Source: Pseudogemmobacter humi
Lineage (GTDB): Bacteria > Pseudomonadota > Alphaproteobacteria > Rhodobacterales > Rhodobacteraceae
Direction of reading: 5' to 3'
Assembly (NCBI RefSeq): GCF_900609055.1
Contig: NZ_UXAW01000045.1
Span: 1-42,387 of the forward strand
DNA: 42,387 nucleotides
The translations under genes and the position numbers were made by a program. The notes below the pieces were generated by a model, which saw only the letters and a list, made by a program, of their open reading frames with translations, had not been told where the DNA came from and did not search any database. Positions 15,952 through 24,092 of this stretch are shown here, in pieces (the stretch's first letter is position 1; the number at the start of each line of letters is the position of its first letter).

Positions 15952-17181
15952 ATGTATCCCTTGCTTGCCGGACTCCGCATATTCGAAGCAGCTTCCTTTG
16001 TCGCCGGGCCGTTCGCCACGCTGCAACTGGCCCAGCTTGGCGCCGAAGTGATTCGGATCGACCCGATCGGCGGCGGACCGGATTATCGCCGCTGGCCGCT
16101 TGCGCCCTCGGGGGACAGCTATTTCTGGGAAGGGCTGAACAAGGGCAAGAAATCCGTCGCGATCAACCTTTCCGCTCCCGAGGGGCGCGCCCTCGCGCAA
16201 GCGCTGATCGCCGCGCCGGATCGCGACGGATACGAGGCGGGGTGCCTTGTCACGAATTTTCCCGAAAAGGGCTTTCTCGCCCATGAGGCGCTGGCCCGGG
16301 GGCGCGGGGATCTGATCACGCTGCGGGTGACAGGCTGGCCCGATGGCGGTCAGGCGGTGGATTACACCATCAATCCGGCGGTCGGCCTGCCGATGATGAC
16401 CGGCCCCGCCGACCGGGCGGACGAGCCGGTCAACCATGTTCTGCCGGCCTGGGATCTGCTGACCGGGGCGGCGGTCTCGGTCGCGCTGATGGCCGCGCGA
16501 GAGCGCCGCCGCCTGACCGGGCAGGGCGGCGAGATCCGCATGCCGCTCAGCGATGTCGCGGCGACGACTCTGGCCAATCTGGGCATGCTGGCCGAGGTGC
16601 TCGGCAGCGGTCGGGATCGCGAAGCGGTCGGCAATACGCTGTTCGGCTCTTTCGGGCGCGATTTCGTCACCCGTGACGGCGTGCGGGTCATGCTCGTTGG
16701 GCTGACGACGAAGCAATGGCGCGCGATCCTCGCCGCGCTGGGTCTCCGGCAGGCGGTGGCGGCGGCCGAGGCAGAGCGCGGCCTTTCCTTCGATCCCGAT
16801 GCGGGGACGCGCTATCTGCACCGCGATCTGCTTGAACCGATGGTGGCGCGCGCGGTCGCGGCCCGGGACTGGGCTGCGCTGGAGCCGGAACTCGTGGCGC
16901 AGGGCGTCTGTTTCGGGCGCTACCGGACGCTGCTGGAGGCCAGCGGCGATCCGGTCTTCCGCGCGAGCCCGGCCTTTGCCGCCATCACCCAGCCGAGCGG
17001 CGAGACCTATCCCGCGCCGGGTTTCGCCGGCAGCCATGCCGATCTGCCGCGTCAGCCGCCCAGGCCCGCGCCGCATCTGGGCGCCGATACCGGCGCGGTT
17101 TTGCATGACTGCCTCGGCCTTCCCGAGCGCGAGATCGCGGCCCTTGCCGCCCGTGGCGTCGTGGCCGCCACCCTGCCCTGA
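15952..17181 (+). CDS. mct: 2-methylfumaryl-CoA isomerase (mesaconyl-CoA C1-C4 CoA transferase)
   Basis: A class III (CaiB/BaiF) CoA-transferase of 409 aa. It resembles Mct of the 3-hydroxypropionate bicycle, which moves CoA within mesaconate from C1 to C4. Shared blocks as I recall the Chloroflexus enzyme: GGGPDYRRWPL, GLNKGKKSVAINL, DYTINPAVGLPMMTGP and VNHVLPAWDLLTG, with the catalytic Asp at 168. It has the same length as that protein. I chose the ATG at 15952; an upstream in-frame start would run through the operator. It starts the mct-mcd-meh-lyase-hydroxyacid dehydrogenase operon. A plain intermolecular CoA-transferase for a C5 diacid is the alternative. Confidence 0.82.
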   Translation: MYPLLAGLRIFEAASFVAGPFATLQLAQLGAEVIRIDPIGGGPDYRRWPLAPSGDSYFWEGLNKGKKSVAINLSAPEGRALAQALIAAPDRDGYEAGCLVTNFPEKGFLAHEALARGRGDLITLRVTGWPDGGQAVDYTINPAVGLPMMTGPADRADEPVNHVLPAWDLLTGAAVSVALMAARERRRLTGQGGEIRMPLSDVAATTLANLGMLAEVLGSGRDREAVGNTLFGSFGRDFVTRDGVRVMLVGLTTKQWRAILAALGLRQAVAAAEAERGLSFDPDAGTRYLHRDLLEPMVARAVAARDWAALEPELVAQGVCFGRYRTLLEASGDPVFRASPAFAAITQPSGETYPAPGFAGSHADLPRQPPRPAPHLGADTGAVLHDCLGLPEREIAALAARGVVAATLP

Positions 17182-17207
17182 TCCGACAAGCGAAAGACCG
17201 AACCGAT

Positions 17208-18893
17208 ATGATCAAAGTCCCCGATCCCGTGCCTCTGCCGAGTGGCCCCGCGCTGAATGCTGTTGCCCGTGAGGCGGTCGCGGCGGCGAGGCACCGGCTT
17301 CAGCGCCTTCGCGCCGTGGTTGCGCAGCGCGTTACGCGCGACGGTCGGGTCGACCGCGCTCTGATGGATCATGACCAGCGCCTGGTGCATGGCCTCGCCT
17401 GGGCGGGCACATTGACCGCCTCGCTCGACGCCACCGCTGCCTGGCATGAAACGGCGCTGGCGGCTGGCCGGGCCGGCGCGGATGAGGACCGTCTCCTGCT
17501 GATCGGTTTTGCCGAATACCTTGGCCAGCTCGCGCATGGCATCGTCATGGGCCAGAACGAGATCGTCCGCGACGCCGAATACGGGCCGGAGGCGGGGGGC
17601 GCGGAATTTGCCGCCGATCCGGCGGTCGCCTGGTTCCTCGGCTGCGATCTGCGGGCGACGCGCGCCGCTCTCGCGGCCTCGCTGGCCGAGGGCGGGCAGG
17701 TCGCCGATACGCTGCATGACGAGCTTCTGGACCAGTTCCGCCGCGAGCTGAACCGCTTTGCCACCGACCGCATCCTGCCCGTGGCGCATCACCTGCATCT
17801 GCGCGACGAACTGGTTCCGCAGGCTCTGCTTGACGAGATGGCGGCGCTTGGCGTCTTCGGCCTGTGCATCGGCGAAGAGCATGGCGGCCTCGGCCTTGGC
17901 AAGCTCGCGATGGCGGTCGTCACCGAAGAACTGAGCCGGGCCTGGATCGCCGCAGGCTCGCTCGGCACCCGGGCCGAGATCGCGGGCGAGCTGATCTCGC
18001 ATGGCGGCACCGAGGCGCAGAAGGCGCGCTATCTGCCGGAAATCGCCGCGGGGCGCTGCCTGCCGGCAGCGGTGTTCACCGAGCCCGATACCGGCTCGGA
18101 TCTGGGCGCGGTCTCGACCCGAGCGATGCGCAGCGCAGAGGGAAGCTGGCAGATCCAGGGCGCCAAGACCTGGATCACCCATGCCGCGCGCAGCGATCTG
18201 ATGACGGTGCTGGTGCGCACCGATCCCGAAAGCCGCGACCATAACGGCCTGTCGATCCTGCTGGCGGAAAAGCCGCGCGGCAGCGAGGCCGATCCCTTCC
18301 CCGCCGAAGGGATGACCGGCAGCGAGATCGGCGTGCTCGGCTATCGTGGCATGCGCGAGTATGCGCTGTCCTTCGATGGTTTCACGGTGCCCGCAGAGGG
18401 GCTTCTCGGTGGTGTCGAAGCCCGGGGCTTCCGCCAGCTCATGCAGACCTTCGAGGGCGCCCGCATCCAGACCGCCGCGCGCGCCGTCGGTGTGGCGCGC
18501 CGCGCGCTTGAGCTTGCGCTTGCCTATGCGACCGACCGGCGCCAGTTCGGTCAGGCGCTGATCGGCTTTCCGAGGGTCTCGGACAAGATCGCGATCATGG
18601 CGACCGAGACGGTCATGGCGCGCGAGATGACCTATGCCGCCGCGCGGCAGAAGGATGGGGGCAGGCGCTGCGATATCGAGGCCGGCATGGCCAAGCTGAT
18701 CGCGGCGCGGGTGGCCTGGTCGGCGGCGGATGCCTCGCTTCAGATCCATGGCGGCAACGGCTATGCGCTGGAATTCGAAGCGAGCCGCATCCTCGTCGAT
18801 GCCCGCATCCTCAACATCTTCGAGGGCGCAGCCGAGATCCAGGCGCAGATCATCGCCCGCGGCCTTCTGAGCGGCGGAGGCAATGCGGTATGA
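17208..18893 (+). CDS. mcd: (2S)-methylsuccinyl-CoA dehydrogenase
   Basis: A 561-aa acyl-CoA dehydrogenase with the extra N-terminal helical region (about residues 1-160) that marks Mcd of the ethylmalonyl-CoA pathway. The ACAD core (about 165-560) carries Mcd-like stretches: LGVFGLCIGEEHGGLGL, GSLGTRAEIAGELI, FTEPDTGSDLG, KTWITHAARSDLMTVL, GYRGMREY, QTAARAVGVARRALE, LQIHGGNGYALE and NIFEGAAEIQAQ, the last with the candidate base Glu539. It oxidises methylsuccinyl-CoA to mesaconyl-CoA and passes electrons to ETF, which is encoded at 29.8 kb. It lies 26 bases after mct and overlaps meh by 4 bases. A second, anaplerotic copy elsewhere in the genome is possible. Confidence 0.9.
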   Translation: MIKVPDPVPLPSGPALNAVAREAVAAARHRLQRLRAVVAQRVTRDGRVDRALMDHDQRLVHGLAWAGTLTASLDATAAWHETALAAGRAGADEDRLLLIGFAEYLGQLAHGIVMGQNEIVRDAEYGPEAGGAEFAADPAVAWFLGCDLRATRAALAASLAEGGQVADTLHDELLDQFRRELNRFATDRILPVAHHLHLRDELVPQALLDEMAALGVFGLCIGEEHGGLGLGKLAMAVVTEELSRAWIAAGSLGTRAEIAGELISHGGTEAQKARYLPEIAAGRCLPAAVFTEPDTGSDLGAVSTRAMRSAEGSWQIQGAKTWITHAARSDLMTVLVRTDPESRDHNGLSILLAEKPRGSEADPFPAEGMTGSEIGVLGYRGMREYALSFDGFTVPAEGLLGGVEARGFRQLMQTFEGARIQTAARAVGVARRALELALAYATDRRQFGQALIGFPRVSDKIAIMATETVMAREMTYAAARQKDGGRRCDIEAGMAKLIAARVAWSAADASLQIHGGNGYALEFEASRILVDARILNIFEGAAEIQAQIIARGLLSGGGNAV

Positions 18894-19768
18894 ACGGACG
18901 GCCCGAAATGGAGACGGTCACGGATCTGGTGACGCCGAGGCTGATCGCCGGTCTGCGCGCGGTTCTGGATCAGGAAGGCGACGATCCCGCACGGCTGCCG
19001 CAATGCGGCCATTGGGCGCTTTGCCCGCCCCCGGTCACGGTCGCCGCCACCGGCGCCGATGGCCATCTGCGCCCGGGTGGCTTTCTGCCCGATACCGGGC
19101 TTCCGCGCCGCATGTGGGCCTCGGGCGAGGTGGAGTTCCGTCATCCGATCCGCGCCGGAATGACGGTGACACGCCATTCGGTGGTCAGCGGGATCACCGA
19201 AAAGACCGGGAAAAGCGGGCGCATGGTCTTTGTCACCGTTCTGCACCGGCTGACGGCGGCAGAGCGGCTTTTGATCAGCGAGCGGCAGACAATCGTTTAC
19301 CGTGCCGCCCCGAACCCTGCGCCGCCCCGGGACATGCCCGCAGCCGGGGAAACGGCTGTCGCCGGGGCGGAAGGCGCCGCACCGCGCGCGGCCGCTCTTT
19401 CCGCCTTGAGGGCGGATCAGGAAGCGGATTTCATCCGGACGGTGCTGCCGGATGAAATCATGCTGTTTCGCTATTCCGCCCTGACCTGGAACAGCCACCG
19501 CATCCACTATGACCGGCCCTATGCCACGGAAGGGGAATCCTATCCCGGCCTCGTGGTGCAGGGTCCGCTGACCGCGAGCCTGCTCGCGGATCTGGTAGCG
19601 CGGCAGATCGGCCCGGACCGGCTGCGCAGCTTTTCCTTCCGGGGGCTCGCTCCGGCGTTTTGCGGCCGCGCATTGCGGCTGTCCGGTGTGGTGCGGGGCG
19701 AGACGGTCGCCTTGCAGGCCAGCGGGCCCGACGGCGGGCTGGTGATGACGGCAGAGGGGAAAATATGA
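18890..19768 (+). CDS. meh: Mesaconyl-C4-CoA hydratase-like (MaoC/FAS1-like dehydratase)
   Basis: A 292-aa double hot-dog protein of the FAS1-like/MaoC dehydratase group that includes mesaconyl-C4-CoA hydratase (Meh) and itaconyl-CoA hydratase. The N-terminal half has HWALCPPP and GGFLPDTGLPRRMWASG. The C-terminal hot-dog carries the hydratase motif FRYSALTWNSHRIHYDRPYA (Asn201, His203, His206, Asp208). Expected reaction: 3-methylfumaryl-CoA (mesaconyl-C4-CoA) plus water to (S)-citramalyl-CoA. ATGA overlaps with mcd upstream and the lyase downstream show tight translational coupling. It is not the 343-aa Mch type that makes beta-methylmalyl-CoA. Itaconyl-CoA as substrate is possible but fits Mct and Mcd less well. 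Confidence 0.8.
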   Translation: MNGRPEMETVTDLVTPRLIAGLRAVLDQEGDDPARLPQCGHWALCPPPVTVAATGADGHLRPGGFLPDTGLPRRMWASGEVEFRHPIRAGMTVTRHSVVSGITEKTGKSGRMVFVTVLHRLTAAERLLISERQTIVYRAAPNPAPPRDMPAAGETAVAGAEGAAPRAAALSALRADQEADFIRTVLPDEIMLFRYSALTWNSHRIHYDRPYATEGESYPGLVVQGPLTASLLADLVARQIGPDRLRSFSFRGLAPAFCGRALRLSGVVRGETVALQASGPDGGLVMTAEGKI

Positions 19769-20592
19769 TCCTGAGCAATCTGCGCACCCTGCTGTTCTTG
19801 CCGGCGGATCGGCCCGACAGGCTGGAAAAGGCGGCGGCCAGTCCGGCGGGAGGGGTTATCCTCGATCTCGAAGATGGCGTGGCACCGGCTGCGAAAGACG
19901 CCGCCCGGGCGGGGCTGGCCGGGGCGGTTTCGCTCCTGCGGGCACTTGGTCGGCCTGTGGTGGTGCGGGTCAACGCCGGGGCAGGGCTCTCGCGCGACAT
20001 TGCCGCGATGGCGCCATGCTGGCCCGATGCGCTCATGCTGCCGAAGACAGAGCGCCCGGAGGATCTGGCAACACTGGCCGGTTTCCTCGCCGCCGCTCCG
20101 ACTGCGCTGCGGCGCATCTTCCTGCTGGAAAGCCCTGCCGGTGTGCTGAATGCCGCGACACTTGCCGCCCTGGCGCAGGAAGGCGATGCGCTTGCTTTCG
20201 GCTCCGAGGATTACGCCGCCGCGCTGTCGGTTCCGCCGGGGCGCGAGGAACTGGATTTTCCCGCACGCCAGGTGGCCCTGGCGGCGCGCGCGCATGGACT
20301 TGCCGCCTTCGGGGTGATCGGCTCGATCGCCGGGATCGCCGACCAGGATCTGTTCGCCCGCTCCTGCCTTGCCGCGCGCGGCGCGGGATTCACCGGCGCG
20401 CTGACCATTCACCCGGCCCAGGTCGCCACCGCAAATGCCGCTTTCGGTCCGGCCGGGCCCGAGATCGAATGGGCCATCGCGGTGATCGAGGATGCGGCCC
20501 TTGGCGGCGAGGGCGCCATCCGGGGCCGCGATGGCAGGATGATCGACCGGCCGGTGCTGGAGCGCGCCCGCGCGATCCTTGCGCGGCGCTGA
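19765..20592 (+). CDS. CitE/HpcH-family CoA-ester lyase, probable citramalyl-CoA lyase
   Basis: A 275-aa TIM-barrel lyase of the CitE/CLYBL/Mcl superfamily. Conserved features: LRTLLFLPADRPDRLEKA, the Mg and CoA-site motif ILDLEDGVAPAAKDAAR, VRVNAG, LPKTE, the metal-binding Glu in LLESPAGVLNA, GSEDYAA, and the closing ALTIHPAQV. In this operon it should cleave (S)-citramalyl-CoA to pyruvate and acetyl-CoA. The ATG overlaps the meh stop by 4 bases. Related enzymes cut malyl-CoA or beta-methylmalyl-CoA, so the exact substrate is inferred from the mct-mcd-meh neighbours. Confidence 0.82.
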   Translation: MILSNLRTLLFLPADRPDRLEKAAASPAGGVILDLEDGVAPAAKDAARAGLAGAVSLLRALGRPVVVRVNAGAGLSRDIAAMAPCWPDALMLPKTERPEDLATLAGFLAAAPTALRRIFLLESPAGVLNAATLAALAQEGDALAFGSEDYAAALSVPPGREELDFPARQVALAARAHGLAAFGVIGSIAGIADQDLFARSCLAARGAGFTGALTIHPAQVATANAAFGPAGPEIEWAIAVIEDAALGGEGAIRGRDGRMIDRPVLERARAILARR

Positions 20593-20608
20593 TGCGGGCG
20601 GGCCGCGA

Positions 20609-20618
20609 GGGGGGGGGG
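20609..20618 (+). other. Run of ten G in the ribosome-binding site
   Basis: Ten consecutive G residues (followed by AG) form the Shine-Dalgarno region 8 bases before the start of the FMN 2-hydroxyacid dehydrogenase. Such runs slip in replication, so spacing and translation of this gene could vary between cells. An assembly miscount in the homopolymer is also possible. Confidence 0.5.
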
Positions 20619-20626
20619 AGAACGCC

Positions 20627-21784
20627 ATGGGAAAATTCGGACACTACCTCGCGCTTGATGATTTCGAGACGGCAGCGAAGCGCCATTTGCCGCGCTGCAT
20701 CTACGGCTTCATCTCGGGCGGGGCGGAAACCTGTCTGAGCCGCGACGGCAATCGCAGCGCCTTTGCCGATTACCGCTTTGTGCCGAGGGTGCTGAACGAC
20801 ACCTTCGCGCGCGATCAGGCGGTCAGCCTGTTCGGCCGCGAAATCGCCTCGCCGATTGGCATCTGCCCGATGGGGGCGATCAATGTCGCAGCGCGCGGCG
20901 GTGATCTGGCGCTCGCCCTGGCGGCGGAAAAGGCGCGCGTCCCCTTCGTTCTGAGCGCGGCCTCGCTCACGCCGATGGAGCGCATCATCGAGGCCGCGCC
21001 GTCAAGCTGGTTTCAGGCCTATCTGCCGGGCGAGGAGGAGCGCATCCTGCCGCTGATGGACCGGGCGGCGCGCGCGGGTTTCGGCACGCTGGTCCTTACG
21101 GTCGATCTGTCGGTGCCAGGCAATCGCGAGAACAATATCCGCAACGGCTGGAACATGCCGCTGCGCCCCGGCCCGCGGCTGATGCTCGACGGGATCACTC
21201 ATCCGCGCTGGCTGCTGTCGACCGCCTTCGCCACGCTTGCCTTCGACGGCATGCCGCATTTCGAGAACATGGATGCCCGGCGCGGCCCGCCGATCCTGTC
21301 GCGCAACCTCTCGCGCGATATCGGCCGGCGCGAGGCGCTGAGCTGGGAGCATGTCCGCCTGATGCGCGACCGCTGGCAGGGCAGGCTCGTGCTGAAGGGG
21401 ATCCTCGCGCCCGAAGACGCCGTGACGGCGCAGAAGCTGGGCGTCGACGGGATCATCGTTTCAAACCATGGCGGGCGCCAGCTCGACGGGGCGCTGGAAA
21501 GCCTGCATGCGCTGCCCGCCATTGCGGCAGCGGCGCCGGGGCTGACGCTCCTGCTTGATGGCGGCGTGCGGCGCGGATCGGATGTGCTCAAGGCCCTGGC
21601 GCTTGGCGCAAGCGCCGTGCTGATCGGGCGGCCGATGCTTTACGCCGTTGCGGTGGCAGGGAGGCCCGGCGTCACCCATGCGCTCGGGCTGATCATGCAG
21701 GAAATCGACCGCAATCTCTCGCTTCTGGGCGTCACCGCGCCCGGCCAGATCACCCCGGCACTGTTGCGCCGCGCCGGGGTCTGA
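20627..21784 (+). CDS. FMN-dependent L-2-hydroxyacid dehydrogenase (LldD/glycolate oxidase family)
   Basis: A 385-aa flavoprotein oxidising an (S)-2-hydroxyacid to the 2-oxoacid. The active-site set is present: Tyr132 (QAYLP), Lys257 (LVLKGI), His281 and Arg284 in SNHGGRQLDGA, then the FMN phosphate loop LLDGGVRRGSDVLKAL and GRPMLYA. No membrane segment is obvious. It is the last gene of the mct operon. I chose the ATG at 20627, after a G-rich ribosome site. Likely role: forming the 2-oxoacid fed to the divergent E1 enzyme (inference). Lactate or mandelate as substrate cannot be excluded. Confidence 0.88.
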   Translation: MGKFGHYLALDDFETAAKRHLPRCIYGFISGGAETCLSRDGNRSAFADYRFVPRVLNDTFARDQAVSLFGREIASPIGICPMGAINVAARGGDLALALAAEKARVPFVLSAASLTPMERIIEAAPSSWFQAYLPGEEERILPLMDRAARAGFGTLVLTVDLSVPGNRENNIRNGWNMPLRPGPRLMLDGITHPRWLLSTAFATLAFDGMPHFENMDARRGPPILSRNLSRDIGRREALSWEHVRLMRDRWQGRLVLKGILAPEDAVTAQKLGVDGIIVSNHGGRQLDGALESLHALPAIAAAAPGLTLLLDGGVRRGSDVLKALALGASAVLIGRPMLYAVAVAGRPGVTHALGLIMQEIDRNLSLLGVTAPGQITPALLRRAGV

Positions 21785-21792
21785 GGCGGGGC

Positions 21793-21817
21793 GCCGGGCG
21801 TGGTCTACGCGCCCGGC
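21793..21817. terminator. Hairpin between convergent genes
   Basis: GCCGGGCG (21793-21800) pairs with CGCCCGGC (21810-21817) over a 9-base loop, just after the hydroxyacid dehydrogenase stop. It overlaps the end of the convergent small-subunit gene. There is no clear T run, so it is a candidate bidirectional terminator only. Confidence 0.4.
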
Positions 21818-22254
21818 ATATCCGGGGGGCGGCGCCAGATCGGGCCGCGGGCGCGCACCCGTTCCAGCATGCCGTTCGCCTCGTATTCCGGGGTGGCATG
21901 CGGGTCATAGGGCACGCTCTCCTGGCCGGGATAGCCCAGCTTTTCGCGGATTTCGTCGGCGAGGAAATAGGCGCCGGTCGCGGCGAGGCCGATGGCGTCG
22001 AAGGCGGCCCCGTCCGAGGCGAGCAGCCGTTCCGCCGCCTCACGGCCCGCCGAACCCGGGACGAGGCGCAGACCCCGGATCACATCCTCGCGCAGATCCG
22101 GCCGTGCCGCGAGGGCGCGGTCGAGCCAGAGACCCGAGATGTCGATGCTTTCGGCGCCGGGCAGGCGCCCCCAGGCCGGCAGCAGTTCGGCGGCGATGGC
22201 GCGGAAGGTTTCACGATCCGCCGGGGTCAGGGTATTGCCGGTGGTGTTCATCAT
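21805..22254 (-). CDS. Gluconate 2-dehydrogenase subunit 3-family small subunit (copy 1)
   Basis: A 149-aa protein of the gluconate 2-dehydrogenase subunit 3 / GMC gamma-subunit family. It has an N-terminal LTPADRETFRAIAAELLPAWG block and the conserved end TGAYFLADEIREKLGYPGQESVPYDP. In classical membrane-bound dehydrogenases this subunit carries a Tat signal that exports the catalytic subunit. Here no twin-arginine signal or membrane segment is visible, so the complex is probably cytoplasmic. It overlaps the upstream GMC gene by 4 bases (ATGA), as does the second pair at 33.6-35.6 kb. It probably stabilises the large subunit. Confidence 0.8.
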   Translation of the reverse strand: MMNTTGNTLTPADRETFRAIAAELLPAWGRLPGAESIDISGLWLDRALAARPDLREDVIRGLRLVPGSAGREAAERLLASDGAAFDAIGLAATGAYFLADEIREKLGYPGQESVPYDPHATPEYEANGMLERVRARGPIWRRPPDMPGA

Positions 22255-23924
22255 GCGGCCCTCACATTGCGGCGCTCATTGATCAGGTGGCGGGTCTGGC
22301 GCAGCGCGACCGACATGATCGTCGCGGTCGGGTTTACGCCCCCCGAGGTCGGGAAGGTGCTGCCATCGAAGATATAGAGATTGGGCACGTCATGGGTCTG
22401 GCCCCACTGGTTCACGACCGAGGTTTTCGGATCCTCGCCCATCTTGCAGGTGCCCAGGAGATGCCAGCCGGTGTCGCGCATCTGATGCACCACCGCCGTC
22501 TCGATGGCGCCCGAGGCCTCTGCCGCCTCCAGCAGGCGGTCGACATGGAATTTCAGCATATTGGTCGAATTCTCCGAGACCTTGTAGGCCAGTTTCGGCG
22601 CCGGGATGCCGTCGGAATCGGTCAGGTTCGGATCAAGGGTGATGCGGTTGCTTTCCTCGGGCAGATCCTCGCCGATGATGCCCCAGAGGAAGCCGCGTCC
22701 AAACCGGCGCTGCACCGTCTGTTGCAGGGCCGCGCCCCAGTTCCGGCCCAGGACATCGCCGCTGTCGGTGAAGGCGCGGCTCCCGAAGGCGCTGGTCGCG
22801 CCGAGCGGGCCGCCCGTCGGCATCGCGCCCCATTTGGCGCCCCGGATAAAGCCGCGTTTCTCGTCCGTCTCGTAGAATTCAAAAGATTCCACCGAATGGC
22901 CGAGCGGGCCGCGCCAGGACATCAGATCCTCGTCGACGATCCCCATCACCGCCGAGAACGGGTGCATCATCAGCCGCGTGCCGACGAGGCCGCTGGAATT
23001 TGCCAGCCCGTCGCGGAACCGCGCCGATTGAGACAGTTGCAACAGGCGCGGCGTGCCGATCCCGTTGGCGCAGAGGATGACGATACCGGCCTTCTGCCGC
23101 CGCTCGGTGCCGCCCGCATCGAAATAGACCACGCCCGAGGCGAGGCCGTTCCCGTCCACCTCGATCTCGCGCACCCGGCAGCCGGTCAAGAGCCGCGCGC
23201 CTGCCTTCTGCGCGGCGGGCCAGAGCGTGATATCGGCGGTGGATTTCGCGCCTTCCGGGCAACCGCTGAGGCAGGTGCCGCGCCGCTGGCAGGCATTCAG
23301 CCCGTTATGCGCCACCGAGGGGATCGCATTGGTTCCCGGCCACCAGTGCCAGCCCAGTTTGTCCAGCCCCCGCGCCGCCGCCATGCCGAATTCGCCGATC
23401 GGCAGGGCGGGGGTCGGAAAGGCCTTCTGCGCCGGATAGGCCGGGTTTCCGGGCACCCCCGAGACGCCGACGATCTCCTCGATCTCTTCCAGATAAGGCA
23501 GCAGTTCGAAATAGTCGAAAGGCCAGTCATCCGCGACCCCATCCAGCGAGCGCACCCGGAAATCCGAGGGCAGGAAGGGCGTCCAGTGCGCGCCGTAAAG
23601 CGTGGTCGAGCCGCCGACGCCCGCGAACATCAGCGGGTTGATGTCGGAATCGTCGGTGTTGATCGGGTAATCCTCGGCCCGGTCGCGCATATTCGGGTTG
23701 GGGTGCCATTGCTTCTGCGCCAGAAGCTCCCATTCCGGCTTGCGCCCGGGAAAGGCGTTGCGGTCCGGCCAGCCGCCCTGTTCAAGGCATAGGACCGAGA
23801 ATCCGGCCTCGGCCAGAAACCGCGCCGCGACGGCGCCCGAAGGGCCGGCGCCTACGATCACCACGTCGACCGCGCCTCTCTCCGGGCGTGTTCGGCTGGC
23901 GGATGCTTGCTGTGCTGTTGTCAT
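22251..23924 (-). CDS. GMC-family FAD oxidoreductase (copy 1)
   Basis: A 557-aa glucose-methanol-choline-type flavoprotein, closest in form to the large subunits of gluconate and FAD-glucose dehydrogenases. The dinucleotide fold is VVIVGAGPSGAVAARFLAEAG. The central cluster CQRRGTCLSGCP (C-x5-C-x3-C) resembles the Fe-S site of FAD-glucose dehydrogenase. The C-terminal region has TGWHLLGTCKMG and GVNPTATIMSVALRQTRHL. I chose the ATG at 23924, behind GGGGAGGGGG. No signal peptide is present and no cytochrome partner is adjacent. It oxidises an alcohol or polyol group of the unknown substrate. The gene starts beside the operator at 24044. Confidence 0.85.
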   Translation of the reverse strand: MTTAQQASASRTRPERGAVDVVIVGAGPSGAVAARFLAEAGFSVLCLEQGGWPDRNAFPGRKPEWELLAQKQWHPNPNMRDRAEDYPINTDDSDINPLMFAGVGGSTTLYGAHWTPFLPSDFRVRSLDGVADDWPFDYFELLPYLEEIEEIVGVSGVPGNPAYPAQKAFPTPALPIGEFGMAAARGLDKLGWHWWPGTNAIPSVAHNGLNACQRRGTCLSGCPEGAKSTADITLWPAAQKAGARLLTGCRVREIEVDGNGLASGVVYFDAGGTERRQKAGIVILCANGIGTPRLLQLSQSARFRDGLANSSGLVGTRLMMHPFSAVMGIVDEDLMSWRGPLGHSVESFEFYETDEKRGFIRGAKWGAMPTGGPLGATSAFGSRAFTDSGDVLGRNWGAALQQTVQRRFGRGFLWGIIGEDLPEESNRITLDPNLTDSDGIPAPKLAYKVSENSTNMLKFHVDRLLEAAEASGAIETAVVHQMRDTGWHLLGTCKMGEDPKTSVVNQWGQTHDVPNLYIFDGSTFPTSGGVNPTATIMSVALRQTRHLINERRNVRAA

Positions 23925-24043
23925 ATCCCCCTCCCCGGGCGCGACTTCCGATGCCTCGCCCTGTCTCCCCTGCGCGGGGCGACATCTGCGGTATTTTTCC
24001 CGCAATGGTCCGGCACGCTATGTTGACTGTTGTGTTGAAATGA

Positions 24044-24053
24044 TTGTCAACAA
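24044..24053. promoter_or_regulatory. Operator-like TTGTCAACAA
   Basis: ATTGTCAACAAT lies in the 168-bp gap between GMC copy 1 (minus) and the D-2-hydroxyacid dehydrogenase (plus). It differs from the palindrome at 15902 by one base. On the minus strand it overlaps TTGACA (24046-24051), a good -35 element for the GMC gene, which suits repression. Confidence 0.65.
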
Positions 24054-24092
24054 TAATGTGGAACAAATCGACAAGGAACGGACCAGGACGAG

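Noticed and set aside
18890-20592. Assigning the hydratase and lyase to the beta-methylmalyl-CoA (glyoxylate plus propionyl-CoA) route
   Set aside because: The hydratase is the about 290-aa FAS1-like type (Meh), not the about 340-aa Mch type, and the Mct-type isomerase upstream would be pointless for that route.
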